From: Woodsholea maritima DSM 17123
GTDB lineage: Bacteria > Pseudomonadota > Alphaproteobacteria > Caulobacterales > Maricaulaceae
Length of the DNA stretch: 64,000 nt
Assembly (NCBI RefSeq): GCF_000382325.1
Contig: NZ_KB908058.1
Coordinates: forward strand, 348,442-412,441
Direction of reading: 5' to 3'
Part shown: in pieces, positions 42,677-49,723 of the stretch
Position numbering within the stretch: the stretch's first letter is position 1
Layout of the letters: the number at the start of each line of letters is the position of its first letter
Program-made: the position numbers and the translations under genes
Notes under the pieces: model-generated
What the model saw: the letters and a program-made list of their open reading frames with translations, nothing else
Told to the model about the DNA's origin: nothing
Database searches by the model: none

Positions 42677-42704
42677 AAAGCCCGCCAGGGGGATGGCGGG
42701 CTTT
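42677..42704. terminator. Intrinsic terminator, possibly bidirectional
   Basis: AAAGCCCGCC and GGCGGGCTTT form a perfect ten-base stem around eight bases. It serves the TPR fragment on the plus strand and the Lys-rich gene (stop at 42726) on the minus strand, where six T follow. Confidence 0.85.
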
Positions 42705-42725
42705 AAGGTCACCTATGACGGTGGG

Positions 42726-42842
42726 TTAAGCAGCTTTCTTCAGCGCTTTTTTGGCTTTTTTCAATTTCGCTTCCTGATTTTCGATCTTGTTCTTGCGAAC
42801 TTTAATCTCTTTTTTCAGGGTCTTTACTTTTTTAGACGCCAT
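42726..42842 (-). CDS. 38-residue lysine-rich microprotein
   Basis: A very short gene on the minus strand. ATG at 42842 follows GGAGA by eight bases, and the frame runs 38 codons to TAA. The peptide starts MASKKVKTLKKEIKVRKNKI and ends AKKALKKAA. About 16 of 38 residues are Lys or Arg, mixed with Glu, Ile and Leu at heptad-like spacing, so it should form a basic amphipathic or coiled-coil helix. Codon use is normal. It lies 45 bases after the ribbon-helix-helix gene in the same direction and before a terminator, so a two-gene operon is likely. I recognise no family. A nucleic-acid-binding or partner-binding role is inferred only from charge. Confidence 0.7.
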   Translation of the reverse strand: MASKKVKTLKKEIKVRKNKIENQEAKLKKAKKALKKAA

Positions 42843-42887
42843 AATCGTCGTCTCCTTTTTTATCGTAGGTTTATGTGCTCCTTTGGA

Positions 42888-43070
42888 TCATTCGGCATTC
42901 TGCGAGGTATGGCGGGCGACAAAGCCCTTAATAAACAACCGAATTTCCCGGGCGGCACTGCTATCCAACGCATCACACAACGCCACGAACTCGTCGCGAT
43001 CTTCTTTGTTCAGCCGAATGACAAGCTGACCGTCTTTCTTTTTCTTTTTGGCCTTCTTTTCACCCGGCAT
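42888..43070 (-). CDS. Small ribbon-helix-helix (CopG/Arc-type) protein
   Basis: A 60-residue protein with a basic N-terminus (PGEKKAKKKKKDG), a strand (QLVIRLNK) and two helices (EDRDEFVALCDALDSSA and REIRLFIKGFVARH), which is the ribbon-helix-helix plan of small dimeric DNA-binding proteins such as antitoxins or plasmid repressors. GAGAG lies six bases before the ATG at 43070; GTG at 43073 is an alternative. The adjacent Lys-rich microprotein lies downstream. There is no toxin of a known type beside it, unless the microprotein is one. Regulation of its own operon is the simplest guess. Confidence 0.75.
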   Translation of the reverse strand: MPGEKKAKKKKKDGQLVIRLNKEDRDEFVALCDALDSSAAREIRLFIKGFVARHTSQNAE

Positions 43071-43237
43071 CACGATCTCTCAAGTCCGCAAAAGGTTATG
43101 CAACGGAGATGCAATGTATATACATTTTCGAGTGTGTCCAGGGTTAATGACAAATTTATGTCGTTCTGCCTGTGTGTAAGTGAAAAAGGGTCAAGTCTTT
43201 CAAACCCCAATGAAACTGGAATTATTTCTCCAGGAAT

Positions 43238-43414
43238 TTAATCCGTACCGGGATTATAAAGAGTGCGACTGTCTTGGGCTAAGGTAAGCATGTTCTTGAA
43301 GCCGGGATGATTCTCGAAGCACAAATCGGCCGTGCGCTTGCCATCCAACACGAAACGCTGATGCGCCCTGCACTTAGGCGATGATCGCGCAGGGCCATGC
43401 GATAGCCGAGGCAT
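43238..43414 (-). CDS. Possible 58-residue protein or gene relic
   Basis: A minus-strand frame from ATG 43414 to TAA 43238 encodes 58 residues. Its second half looks like real protein: KCRAHQRFVLDGKRTADLCF followed by ENHPGFKNMLTLAQDSRTLY, with two Cys and several His. No ribosome-binding site is visible before the ATG. It may be the 3' end of a lost gene. The rest of the 420-base interval between 43071 and 43490 shows no other gene. Confidence 0.35.
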   Translation of the reverse strand: MPRLSHGPARSSPKCRAHQRFVLDGKRTADLCFENHPGFKNMLTLAQDSRTLYNPGTD

Positions 43415-43490
43415 TAGATCATCGCGCGCTTAGGGGGTGTATAAACTCCCCCTATGGTTTTCGTGTGTTGCTGAGAGTTTGAACGGCGCT

Positions 43491-44186
43491 CTACATCCAG
43501 GAGAAGGATTTTTCCAGGAAGGCGCGCGCCCCGCCTTTTTGCCAGACCCCATGGGCCATGGTGGCATTTTCAGGCTGCCAGGCGAGGACTTTGTCGCGCG
43601 CTGCGCGCAGTTTTTTGCGATTAAAAAACGAGATGCGCCACTCAAAAGGCGCATAGCCGCGCCCTTCGATAATGCCCCAGATATAGGCAATGGGGCGCTG
43701 CCACCAGGCCCAGTTCTCTTTCAGGAAGTCTTTGCTGAAATTCTCAGACAAGTCCGCCATAATGACCGTGCGTGAAGGTCTATGAAAGAAGACGACTTCA
43801 TCCATCATCGCCGAGCCGGTAAACCAGGCTTGATCAAAATCGGAGCCCCATTCGGCGGGGCAAATGTGCTCCAGCGCGGGCTCAAAACTCAGATCATCGC
43901 GCTTGTCGATGGTGGATTGCGGGCCATAGAGTTTGGCCTCGGGAAAAGCGGTTTTCCAGGGCTCTAAGAACAGGTGGTGGATTTTATTGGGGCTGACCAG
44001 AAACGCTGGCGTGCCTAAGGCTTCGATCGCGGTTTTGAGTTCTGGGCTCAACGCGATCGGTGACCAGATCCACAGCTTTCCGCCTTCGACGCGCACAATG
44101 ATAGAGCGTGTCGGATAGGGAAATCCATAAAAATCAACGCATTCACCTTCGGCAATCCAGATGTTTTCATCAATGGGGGTCAGCAT
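43491..44186 (-). CDS. DUF4336-family protein (metallo-beta-lactamase-like fold)
   Basis: A 231-residue protein matching DUF4336, a family with a metallo-beta-lactamase-like fold often lacking full metal sites. Typical segments are LTPIDENIWIAEGECVDFYG, FPYPTRSIIVRVEGGKLWIW, SPIALSPELK, FLVSPNKIHHLFLEPWK and DEVVFFHRPSRTVIMADLSE. The HHLF segment holds the only His pair. The start at 44186 has GGAG six bases before it. In-frame starts up to 44300 would overlap the terminator of the upstream gene. The function is not known. The upstream GDPD-like gene reads in the same direction but is cut off by a terminator. Confidence 0.8.
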   Translation of the reverse strand: MLTPIDENIWIAEGECVDFYGFPYPTRSIIVRVEGGKLWIWSPIALSPELKTAIEALGTPAFLVSPNKIHHLFLEPWKTAFPEAKLYGPQSTIDKRDDLSFEPALEHICPAEWGSDFDQAWFTGSAMMDEVVFFHRPSRTVIMADLSENFSKDFLKENWAWWQRPIAYIWGIIEGRGYAPFEWRISFFNRKKLRAARDKVLAWQPENATMAHGVWQKGGARAFLEKSFSWM

Positions 44187-44258
44187 GGCGCGCTCCAAGG
44201 CTGGGGTGGGATGGGCAAGTGATAAGCTGTGGGCGCGTCTTAGGTAAAGACTTGGGCG

Positions 44259-44288
44259 AAAAAAAAGCCCCGCTTCATGAAGCGGGGC
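44259..44288 (-). terminator. Strong intrinsic terminator of the GDPD-like gene
   Basis: The 22-base perfect palindrome at 44267-44288 (arms GCCCCGCTTCA and TGAAGCGGGGC) is followed on the minus strand by eight T. Confidence 0.95.
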
Positions 44289-44303
44289 AGTTTGGTACAA
44301 GAT

Positions 44304-46751
44304 CTATTGTGAGTAAGGAATGGTTCTGTTGTAATTGCGCCGGATATAGCATCGACTGGCGGCCTCAGTGGCCATGTCTAAGCGATAAGGGGGGAAGGCC
44401 TCCCGGTTACAGCCAAAGCGGCTATAGATGTGATCTTTTGAATAAAGCGTGGCCCTACGACTATCGGCATAGCCATAAATAACTTCTATATTAGCGGGCC
44501 GCGTAAAACGTGCCGCCCAATAGTCATCACCATAGATGTCAATCAGCTGACGCGGATCGCAGGTGGCGTTAAATCTGGAGCAGAATTGAGTGCCCGCGGG
44601 GGGTAACATATCACGAACCCAACAATGCTTATGATTTTCGGGTGCCGGATCGCCAAAGGTCGAGTTATTACAGCGGACATACTCGCCCTTTTCAAAATAT
44701 TCTACAGAGAGGGCCCCGTGAAGGCTGTAAAACACCCAGCCATCATTTTGCATGGTGAAGCTATGGTTTTCACGGGCGACACTTGTAAACATACTGCCAG
44801 CGGAATTGGGATTAATGATGCGACAGCGTTTCTTTTCCCCAACATCGGGATCGCCGAAGGTGGCATTATTACAGTTCACACGATCGCCGCGGAAGAAGTA
44901 GCGCATTTTAAATTCGCTTTGACCATAATAGACAACGCCATTATGCGGCATGGTAAAGCTGTTATGCATACCTTTTTCATCGGCCACCCGGGTAAACTCG
45001 TCCCATAATCCTGGTAAAAGCGGGAAGCGGTTTGTTGGCGTTAACAAGGGACGCAATTGGCGAATAAGATTGTCTCTTTGGGTATTATATTGTGATCCCA
45101 GTCTGAAAATGGCGGGACGGGTTTCGCCGCGAAACGCCCACATCACCGCATCACCATGATCAATGGTCAGAACTTGGGCGTCGTCCATTTTGTCTTGTAA
45201 GCAGCCATAGCCATTATAGGTGACGACATAGCGGCCTAGGCCGTCATCTTTGAAGTTATAGCCGATGGCAGCCTCTGCGCCTTCAAGAACTGTTGGGGCA
45301 GGGGCGTCATAATAGCATTTGTTCAGCTCCCAATATCCGTCCGTGTTGTTGATCATGCGGACCACGCGTTCACTCGAACTGCCCGGTGGGGTGTAGCGAT
45401 AGGTTCTGCGACGGTGTGTGTGGCGCATATCCGGTGGGCGCCAAGAGGTGACATTCAAGCGGTCATAAGAGTTCGTAGCGGAATCCAACAAAACCGTGTT
45501 GGAAGGACTGTAATAGAGTTCAAATCCAAGAACATTATCCGCTTGCGGGTACCAATTTGGGCCAAACCAAAGATCCACATAGGTGCGATCCGGCATGCTG
45601 ATGGTTCGAATATCCGGACCGACAGAGTTTGGGTAGAGCGAAGGTTGGCCAGGGCGGTTGAGATCTCGGCTTAGGCGTGAAGACAGAACGGGAATCCAAT
45701 AATAATTGGCCCAGCGTCCATCCGTACGCTCCTCTAAATTGTAGCGATTATAGCTACCAAGCTCGGCAAATCCACCGCGATAGATATTGGCGAAGGGCTT
45801 GAACACAACCCAGTTGCGCGCCGGTTCGCCGCGGCAATCCTCAACCTTGTCGACGGCATTCATTGCGGCCTCAACTTCGGCTTGATGGCGCAAATCCAAA
45901 ACCACGACCATGCCGGGATAATAGCGGCCAATATGAGTGAGGGCTTCTTCTAAAGTCGCGACAGGATCATTTTGGGTGGGATTGGTAAAGTTACCTGCGT
46001 CGCGATCAAAGCCGCGTAAATCATACCCCGTCCAGTCATCAATGGAGTTAACAAGTTCATTGGCATCGAAAATGACCTCGGCCTCATCTTCATCATAAAT
46101 GTCCATCCACATCGGATATCCATCTACAATCACACCGCCGCCGCTGATGTCACTCGTGGCCAAAGGTCCACCTAGCGCGGAAGGCGGATCAATGGTGGGG
46201 TTCCAGTCGGTACCTGCTGTGCGCCCAACTGTGTAATCATGGAAAAGGACGGCTTCGTTGTTCGCGTCTACGTGAATATCAAGCTCAACGATTTCATAGA
46301 GGCGGGCACCCGCTTCATTGATGGCTTGAATCGAGTTTTCTGGAATCGGGGCCTCATCCTCATAGAGCTTGCCATGGATGCCCCGGTGAGCGGACAGCAA
46401 CCACAAGGGACGCTCGGTGCTTAGGCCGATGGTTTGGGCTGGACGCGTTTCTTGTTCCCAACTTGTATGCGTTTGGCTCATGAAGTTAATGATCTTTTGC
46501 GGATCAAAAGCGTAGGCCGGACTAGGGCCGTAATGGCATTGGGATAGTGATGGAGGGTGGGCGCGCGCGGTGATTCCCGGGCCAGAGCGCCCAGTGGCAT
46601 TATGCGTAGAGGCGAGCGTGGTTAAGTTTTCATAATAGCGTTCAGCCTCCGCGGGGAGGCCACTTCGAACAGGATAGCTTTGCGCGCAGGCTATGCTCGC
46701 CCCCGCTATACTTATGGCCATGGCAGCTGCCAGCCAGCTTGGTTTCAACAT
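44304..46751 (-). CDS. Large exported GDPD-like protein with repeated C-terminal modules
   Basis: An 815-residue exported protein (signal peptide MLKPSWLAAAMAISIAGASI, cleavage near ACAQ). Residues about 115-400 resemble glycerophosphodiester phosphodiesterases: LSAHRGIHG (catalytic His), APIPENSIQAINEAGARLYE, VELDIHVDANNEAVLFHDYT (metal Glu/Asp and second His), and VATLEEALTHIGRYYPGMVV later. Two adjacent repeats of about 60 residues follow near 600-715, each with H-SFTM, Y-F-G, and CNNATFGDP or CNNSTFGDP plus a further Cys. The end carries YGYADSRRATLYSKDHIYSR and several Cys. It may act on extracellular phosphodiesters; the repeats look like a binding module. A palindrome (46782) lies in the promoter region. 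Confidence 0.82.
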   Translation of the reverse strand: MLKPSWLAAAMAISIAGASIACAQSYPVRSGLPAEAERYYENLTTLASTHNATGRSGPGITARAHPPSLSQCHYGPSPAYAFDPQKIINFMSQTHTSWEQETRPAQTIGLSTERPLWLLSAHRGIHGKLYEDEAPIPENSIQAINEAGARLYEIVELDIHVDANNEAVLFHDYTVGRTAGTDWNPTIDPPSALGGPLATSDISGGGVIVDGYPMWMDIYDEDEAEVIFDANELVNSIDDWTGYDLRGFDRDAGNFTNPTQNDPVATLEEALTHIGRYYPGMVVVLDLRHQAEVEAAMNAVDKVEDCRGEPARNWVVFKPFANIYRGGFAELGSYNRYNLEERTDGRWANYYWIPVLSSRLSRDLNRPGQPSLYPNSVGPDIRTISMPDRTYVDLWFGPNWYPQADNVLGFELYYSPSNTVLLDSATNSYDRLNVTSWRPPDMRHTHRRRTYRYTPPGSSSERVVRMINNTDGYWELNKCYYDAPAPTVLEGAEAAIGYNFKDDGLGRYVVTYNGYGCLQDKMDDAQVLTIDHGDAVMWAFRGETRPAIFRLGSQYNTQRDNLIRQLRPLLTPTNRFPLLPGLWDEFTRVADEKGMHNSFTMPHNGVVYYGQSEFKMRYFFRGDRVNCNNATFGDPDVGEKKRCRIINPNSAGSMFTSVARENHSFTMQNDGWVFYSLHGALSVEYFEKGEYVRCNNSTFGDPAPENHKHCWVRDMLPPAGTQFCSRFNATCDPRQLIDIYGDDYWAARFTRPANIEVIYGYADSRRATLYSKDHIYSRFGCNREAFPPYRLDMATEAASRCYIRRNYNRTIPYSQ

Positions 46752-46781
46752 GATGCCCTCTCAGCGTATAGTTAACGCTAA

Positions 46782-46793
46782 GTTATATATAAC
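46782..46793 (-). promoter_or_regulatory. AT-rich palindrome in the GDPD-like gene promoter
   Basis: GTTATATATAAC is a perfect 12-base palindrome about 30 bases before the start at 46751. TAACGYTA occurs on both sides of it as direct repeats 20 bases apart. Confidence 0.45.
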
Positions 46794-46875
46794 GTTAGGT
46801 TTCAAAAAAGAACAAAAAATTTGACCTTCATGGAAGTTTCATAGTTTGAAGCGCCTATAAAATAACGAGGAGATA

Positions 46876-47366
46876 TTAAAGCGGAGACTTCTTGCCCTGA
46901 AAATTCCGAGCGCGCTCGGTTAGGGCGATCAGGTTTGAGCGCGGGGGCAGGGTAGTTGGCGTTTGTACATCCCACACCAGATTGAGCGCCTCTAAACCCT
47001 GAATCACCCACCATCCGGGATCAATTTGACCGGGATAAAGCCCATGGCGGGCAGAGGTGGGGAAGGCGTGGTGATTGCCGTGCCAGCTTTCGCCCATCGT
47101 AGGAATAGCCAGCCAGGCGATATTATGGCCCTGGACGCTGGCGTCCTTAACGGCCCAATCACTGGGCCCGCGCGTGTGGGCCAGGTATGAAATTGCCCAA
47201 TGCATAAAGATAGAGGCGCTAACGCGAACAAAAATTCCCCAAGTCACCCAGGCCATTCCACCGATGGCAAAAAGGATGAGAGCAAGTGCGAGCTGATGGA
47301 GCATCCAGCTGTGATCAAGCCAACCATAAAAGCGGTCGTGTGCAATCTCAGCCGTCTCAAGGGGGG
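46876..47366 (-). pseudogene. Acyl-CoA desaturase, C-terminal fragment only
   Basis: This frame encodes the last part of a membrane fatty-acid desaturase: HDRFYGWLDHSWMLHQLALA, a membrane segment (LILFAIGGMAWVTWGIFVRV), and the third His box MGESWHGNHHAFPTSARHGL with LYPGQIDPGWWVIQGLEALN. The first two His boxes (HxxxxH and HxxHH), which supply most iron ligands, are missing, so it cannot be active. The homologous reading begins near 47355, beside a run of six C. Upstream the frame has no good start and is closed by a stop near 47428. It overlaps the end of the winged-helix gene in another frame. A deletion probably fused the remains of two genes. Confidence 0.8.
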
Positions 47367-47684
47367 CAGTTGCTTGTTCAGCGCATGGTCCAGGCTCCTC
47401 TTGAGTAGGCGTAGCGGGTCTTTATGGGTGAGGTAGAACCCTTCTGGTGTCCGCCAAACCCAGGAAATCTTCTCGAGAGTCTCAAGCGCGCTTTCAACTT
47501 CAAGGTCATTGAGGTTCAAACGCTGCGCAATGTCTGTCACTAAGAGCGGACCGGCTTCAAGGTATAACAGGCGATGCGTGGCCCCCGCATGATAGGGAAG
47601 GCCAAATTGATGACCCAGATCGGCGAGGGTTTCGATATAGGTGTTTTCTGCCACACGTGTGTCGATGTCGGGTAATTGAAGCAC
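47244..47684 (-). CDS. Winged-helix regulator (GbsR/MarR-like), 3' end disrupted
   Basis: A 146-residue frame whose first 108 residues resemble a GbsR/MarR-type regulator: YIETLADLGHQFGLPYHAGA, TDIAQRLNLNDLEVESALET, LEKISWVWRTPEGFYLTH and DPLRLLKRSLDHALNKQLPP. After about residue 108 the frame runs against the desaturase fragment and makes little sense (RRLRLHTTAFMVGLITAGCS). One extra C in the run at 47361-47366 would instead join it in frame to the desaturase piece. The true C-terminal dimerisation helix therefore seems lost. A near-palindrome sits 15-48 bases before the start and is the probable autoregulatory site. Confidence 0.6.
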   Translation of the reverse strand: MLQLPDIDTRVAENTYIETLADLGHQFGLPYHAGATHRLLYLEAGPLLVTDIAQRLNLNDLEVESALETLEKISWVWRTPEGFYLTHKDPLRLLKRSLDHALNKQLPPLRRLRLHTTAFMVGLITAGCSISSHLLSSFLPSVEWPG

Positions 47685-47698
47685 GGTTGACCTTCGAA

Positions 47699-47732
47699 GT
47701 CTGTAATTTCTGTTTTAACGGAAATTGCAGAC
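47699..47732 (-). promoter_or_regulatory. 34-base near-palindromic operator of the winged-helix gene
   Basis: GTCTGTAATTTC (47699-47710) and GAAATTGCAGAC (47721-47732) match over 11 of 12 positions. The ten bases between them (TGTTTTAACG) continue the symmetry as GTT/AAC. It begins 15 bases before the start at 47684. Confidence 0.6.
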
Positions 47733-47844
47733 TGGTCAATGGAGATTCTAGTGCGTTTGTGGATATGGTTTGACGCAAGCGAATGTTGGAAAGGGATGTT
47801 TTGGGTCAATGCCGTTTTTGCGAGCCTTGCAACTGGGATGGCGT

Positions 47845-48219
47845 TTAGCCATCTCCACCTCCACCGCCGCCATCGCCGCCACCGCTTGGTGATTCAACAG
47901 AGATTGGAGGCGAGATAATATCCCAATCGCCACCGCCGCCGGATCTGCGTTGATCGCGAGGTTGGACATGGGGGTTGGCAGGGCGACAGACGCGAAGCGC
48001 GTCATATTGGCTTTTGACCCCCAGCAAGGCCCATAGAAATAAAGCGCCCCAAAATAAGAGAGCAGCCCATTCGATCCAAAACGCGCTGATGCAAACTAAG
48101 ATATTCAAAATGAAAACGGTGCGGCCATTAAAAATGCGCCGTGATAGGGCGATCATGCCGGGTAACATAGCCAGGCACAAAAGCGGTATCGCAACCAAAA
48201 TAGTGATGATGTATTCCAC
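47845..48219 (-). CDS. Small membrane protein, superinfection-immunity-like
   Basis: A 124-residue protein with two membrane segments: MEYIITILVAIPLLCLAMLP and, after the basic hinge ALSRRIFNGR, TVFILNILVCISAFWIEWAA continuing LLFWGALFLWALLG. The plan (segment, P-G-x-x-A-x-x-R-R, segment with Trp) matches the small superinfection-immunity-type family found in many bacteria, usually not in phage. The C-terminal 50 residues are soluble and end in a Gly-rich run (PSGGGDGGGGGGDG). The function is not known. It reads towards the winged-helix gene with 160 bases between. Confidence 0.6.
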   Translation of the reverse strand: MEYIITILVAIPLLCLAMLPGMIALSRRIFNGRTVFILNILVCISAFWIEWAALLFWGALFLWALLGVKSQYDALRVCRPANPHVQPRDQRRSGGGGDWDIISPPISVESPSGGGDGGGGGGDG

Positions 48220-48320
48220 GCCAAATCCCCCCCACGATGATTATGGGAGCGAAGGGCGTGATTGCCAAGCGAAACGCTTTCCAGTCGTCCCATTGGGCTA
48301 GGGCCACAATTAGATACTAT

Positions 48321-48930
48321 CCAGGTTCCCGGCCTTGAGCCGGGATCCATTCGCCCCATGGGGAGGCAGTCAGCACGTCGATAAAAACCTGTCATCCCCG
48401 ACGTGATCGGGGATCTATGCGCCTTGCTGGCACGCTCAATAGATCCCGGATCTCACTGACATTCGTCCGGGATGACAGTCTTTCTGACATTTTTGGAAAG
48501 ATCACTTTCGGCCCATCGGGCCGCAAGGACGAGCGCGCGCCCGCAGCGTCAGCGAGGACTTTATAAAAAACCTGTCATCCCCGACGTGATCGGGGATCCA
48601 TGCGCTTTCATGGCAAACTCGATAGATCCCGGATGTGCGCTTCGCTGCTCCGGGATGACAGGTGTTTATATGTTTGAGGCGGCTCGAACCATAGGTTCGC
48701 AAGCGCGCCCGCAGCGAAGCGAGGATAAAAAACCGAACCGCAGGTTCGCAAGGACGACCGTCCGCCCGCAGCGCAGCGAGGATAAAAAACCGAACCGTAG
48801 GTTCGCAAGGACGACCGTCCGCGCGCAGTGAAGCGAGGATAAAAAACCGAACCATAGGTTCGCAAGGACGACGGCCCTCAAGTAGGCGATAGCCGGTAGG
48901 GCATCATAGAGGTGCCTGCCCGCAGCGAAG
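48321..48930. repeat. Intergenic repeat patch with inverted repeats and 57-base tandem units
   Basis: Noncoding patch of about 600 bases. Part one holds two copies of an element with arms of the type GTCATCCCCG...CGGGGATC and TCCGGGATGACAG; the 33 bases at 48383-48415 recur at 48566-48598. Part two is a tandem array of period 57 (units at 48721, 48778 and 48835, with a partial unit before and a trace at 48916). Each unit contains CGAACC-nnn-GGTTCG preceded by six A on the plus strand. On the minus strand this reads as hairpin plus TTTTTT, a terminator-like form. Frames through it (for example 48502-48855, minus) only translate the repeat. Confidence 0.85.
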
Positions 48931-48958
48931 CGAGGATCTTATATAATAAAGAAAAAAC

Positions 48959-49034
48959 TGGTGCCGGCTGAGGGACTCGAACCCCCGACATCCTGATTAC
49001 AAATCAGGCGCTCTACCAGCTGAGCTAAGCCGGC
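48959..49034 (-). tRNA. tRNA-Thr (anticodon TGT)
   Basis: 76-base cloverleaf on the minus strand with encoded CCA. Acceptor GCCGGCT with AGCCGGC, anticodon loop TTTGTAA closed by CCTGA and TCAGG, T loop TTCGAGT. TTTTTT follows within two bases of the CCA. Confidence 0.98.
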
Positions 49035-49159
49035 ACACTGGGCCGCGTGGATCAGGGATTGAACCCAGATCGCAGGGCGCGGCAGGCGCGATGAGCTTTA
49101 ACAGATCGGTGCGCCAAGGCGGGCGTTGATAGCGCGCCTTGGCCGATCCGCCAAGCGGT

Positions 49160-49603
49160 TTAAGCGGTTTCTTGCGGATCAATTTCAGTCGCTTTGGGCG
49201 TTTTGCGCCAGGCCAGTACCGCCGCCCCGGCCAGAGAGCTGACTAACACATGCCCCCCATCAAGCGCGAAGAGCGCCAAAGGATAATCCGGCCAGTAGAC
49301 ATATTGGTAGGCCAAGGTGGTCAACGGGAAGGCCAACCAGATCAGTGCGGTGAATTTTAACTGAGCGACCAGGCCCGAAGTCCCTGTCCTATGAAAGATA
49401 AGCGCCAACAGGAGGGCTTTAAGGATGGGCATCAGCGGGCTTAACGCCATTTTCCACATACCTTCGCCCAAATCCGCTTCAGTTAAGCCCATCAGGCTCA
49501 TCCAAAGCTCTGAAAAGACAAAGCCATACCACATCATACCCACCAGATAGATGGCGAGAACTGCGCCGATCAGCGCGAAAAGATCATGTCCGAGTACACG
49601 CAT
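49160..49603 (-). CDS. DUF1761-family membrane protein
   Basis: A 147-residue inner-membrane protein with four hydrophobic segments. The DUF1761 pattern is visible: AVLAIYLVGMMWYGFVFSEL (Trp-Tyr-Gly in the first helix), WMSLMGLTEADL, then LKALLLALIFHRTG, LIWLAFPLTTLAYQYVYWPD and HVLVSSLAGAAVLAWRK. The function is unknown. The start at 49603 has GGGGAG about nine bases upstream; an in-frame start at 49645 precedes that site. It is divergent from metG and lies behind tRNA-Thr's promoter side. A GCCAAGGCG/CGCCTTGGC hairpin (49113-49143) follows its stop. Confidence 0.82.
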   Translation of the reverse strand: MRVLGHDLFALIGAVLAIYLVGMMWYGFVFSELWMSLMGLTEADLGEGMWKMALSPLMPILKALLLALIFHRTGTSGLVAQLKFTALIWLAFPLTTLAYQYVYWPDYPLALFALDGGHVLVSSLAGAAVLAWRKTPKATEIDPQETA

Positions 49604-49723
49604 ATGGTTCCACTCCCCATAAAACCCCGCTAAGGAAGGCGTCAATGCGTTTGGGCCTTGCGCTCAGCGTTAATTTGTCCAGACATACCTCAATTCTTGA
49701 GACGACGCGAGAGAAACACATCC

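Noticed and set aside
42693..43241. 182-codon plus-strand frame rich in Phe
   Set aside because: It is the reverse of the Lys-rich microprotein and RHH genes, whose Lys codons read as Phe on the other strand; those genes have proper ribosome-binding sites.
47540..47809. 89-codon minus-strand frame overlapping the winged-helix gene
   Set aside because: Out of frame with the recognisable helix-turn-helix and running through the operator; no conserved sequence.
48502..48855. Open frame on the minus strand with a 19-residue repeat (RFFILASLRADG type)
   Set aside because: It only translates the 57-base tandem repeat, whose period is a multiple of three; it has no ribosome-binding site, and several frames are open through the same stretch.
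48721..48871. CRISPR-like repeat array
   Set aside because: Units are contiguous without variable spacers, and no cas genes are present.
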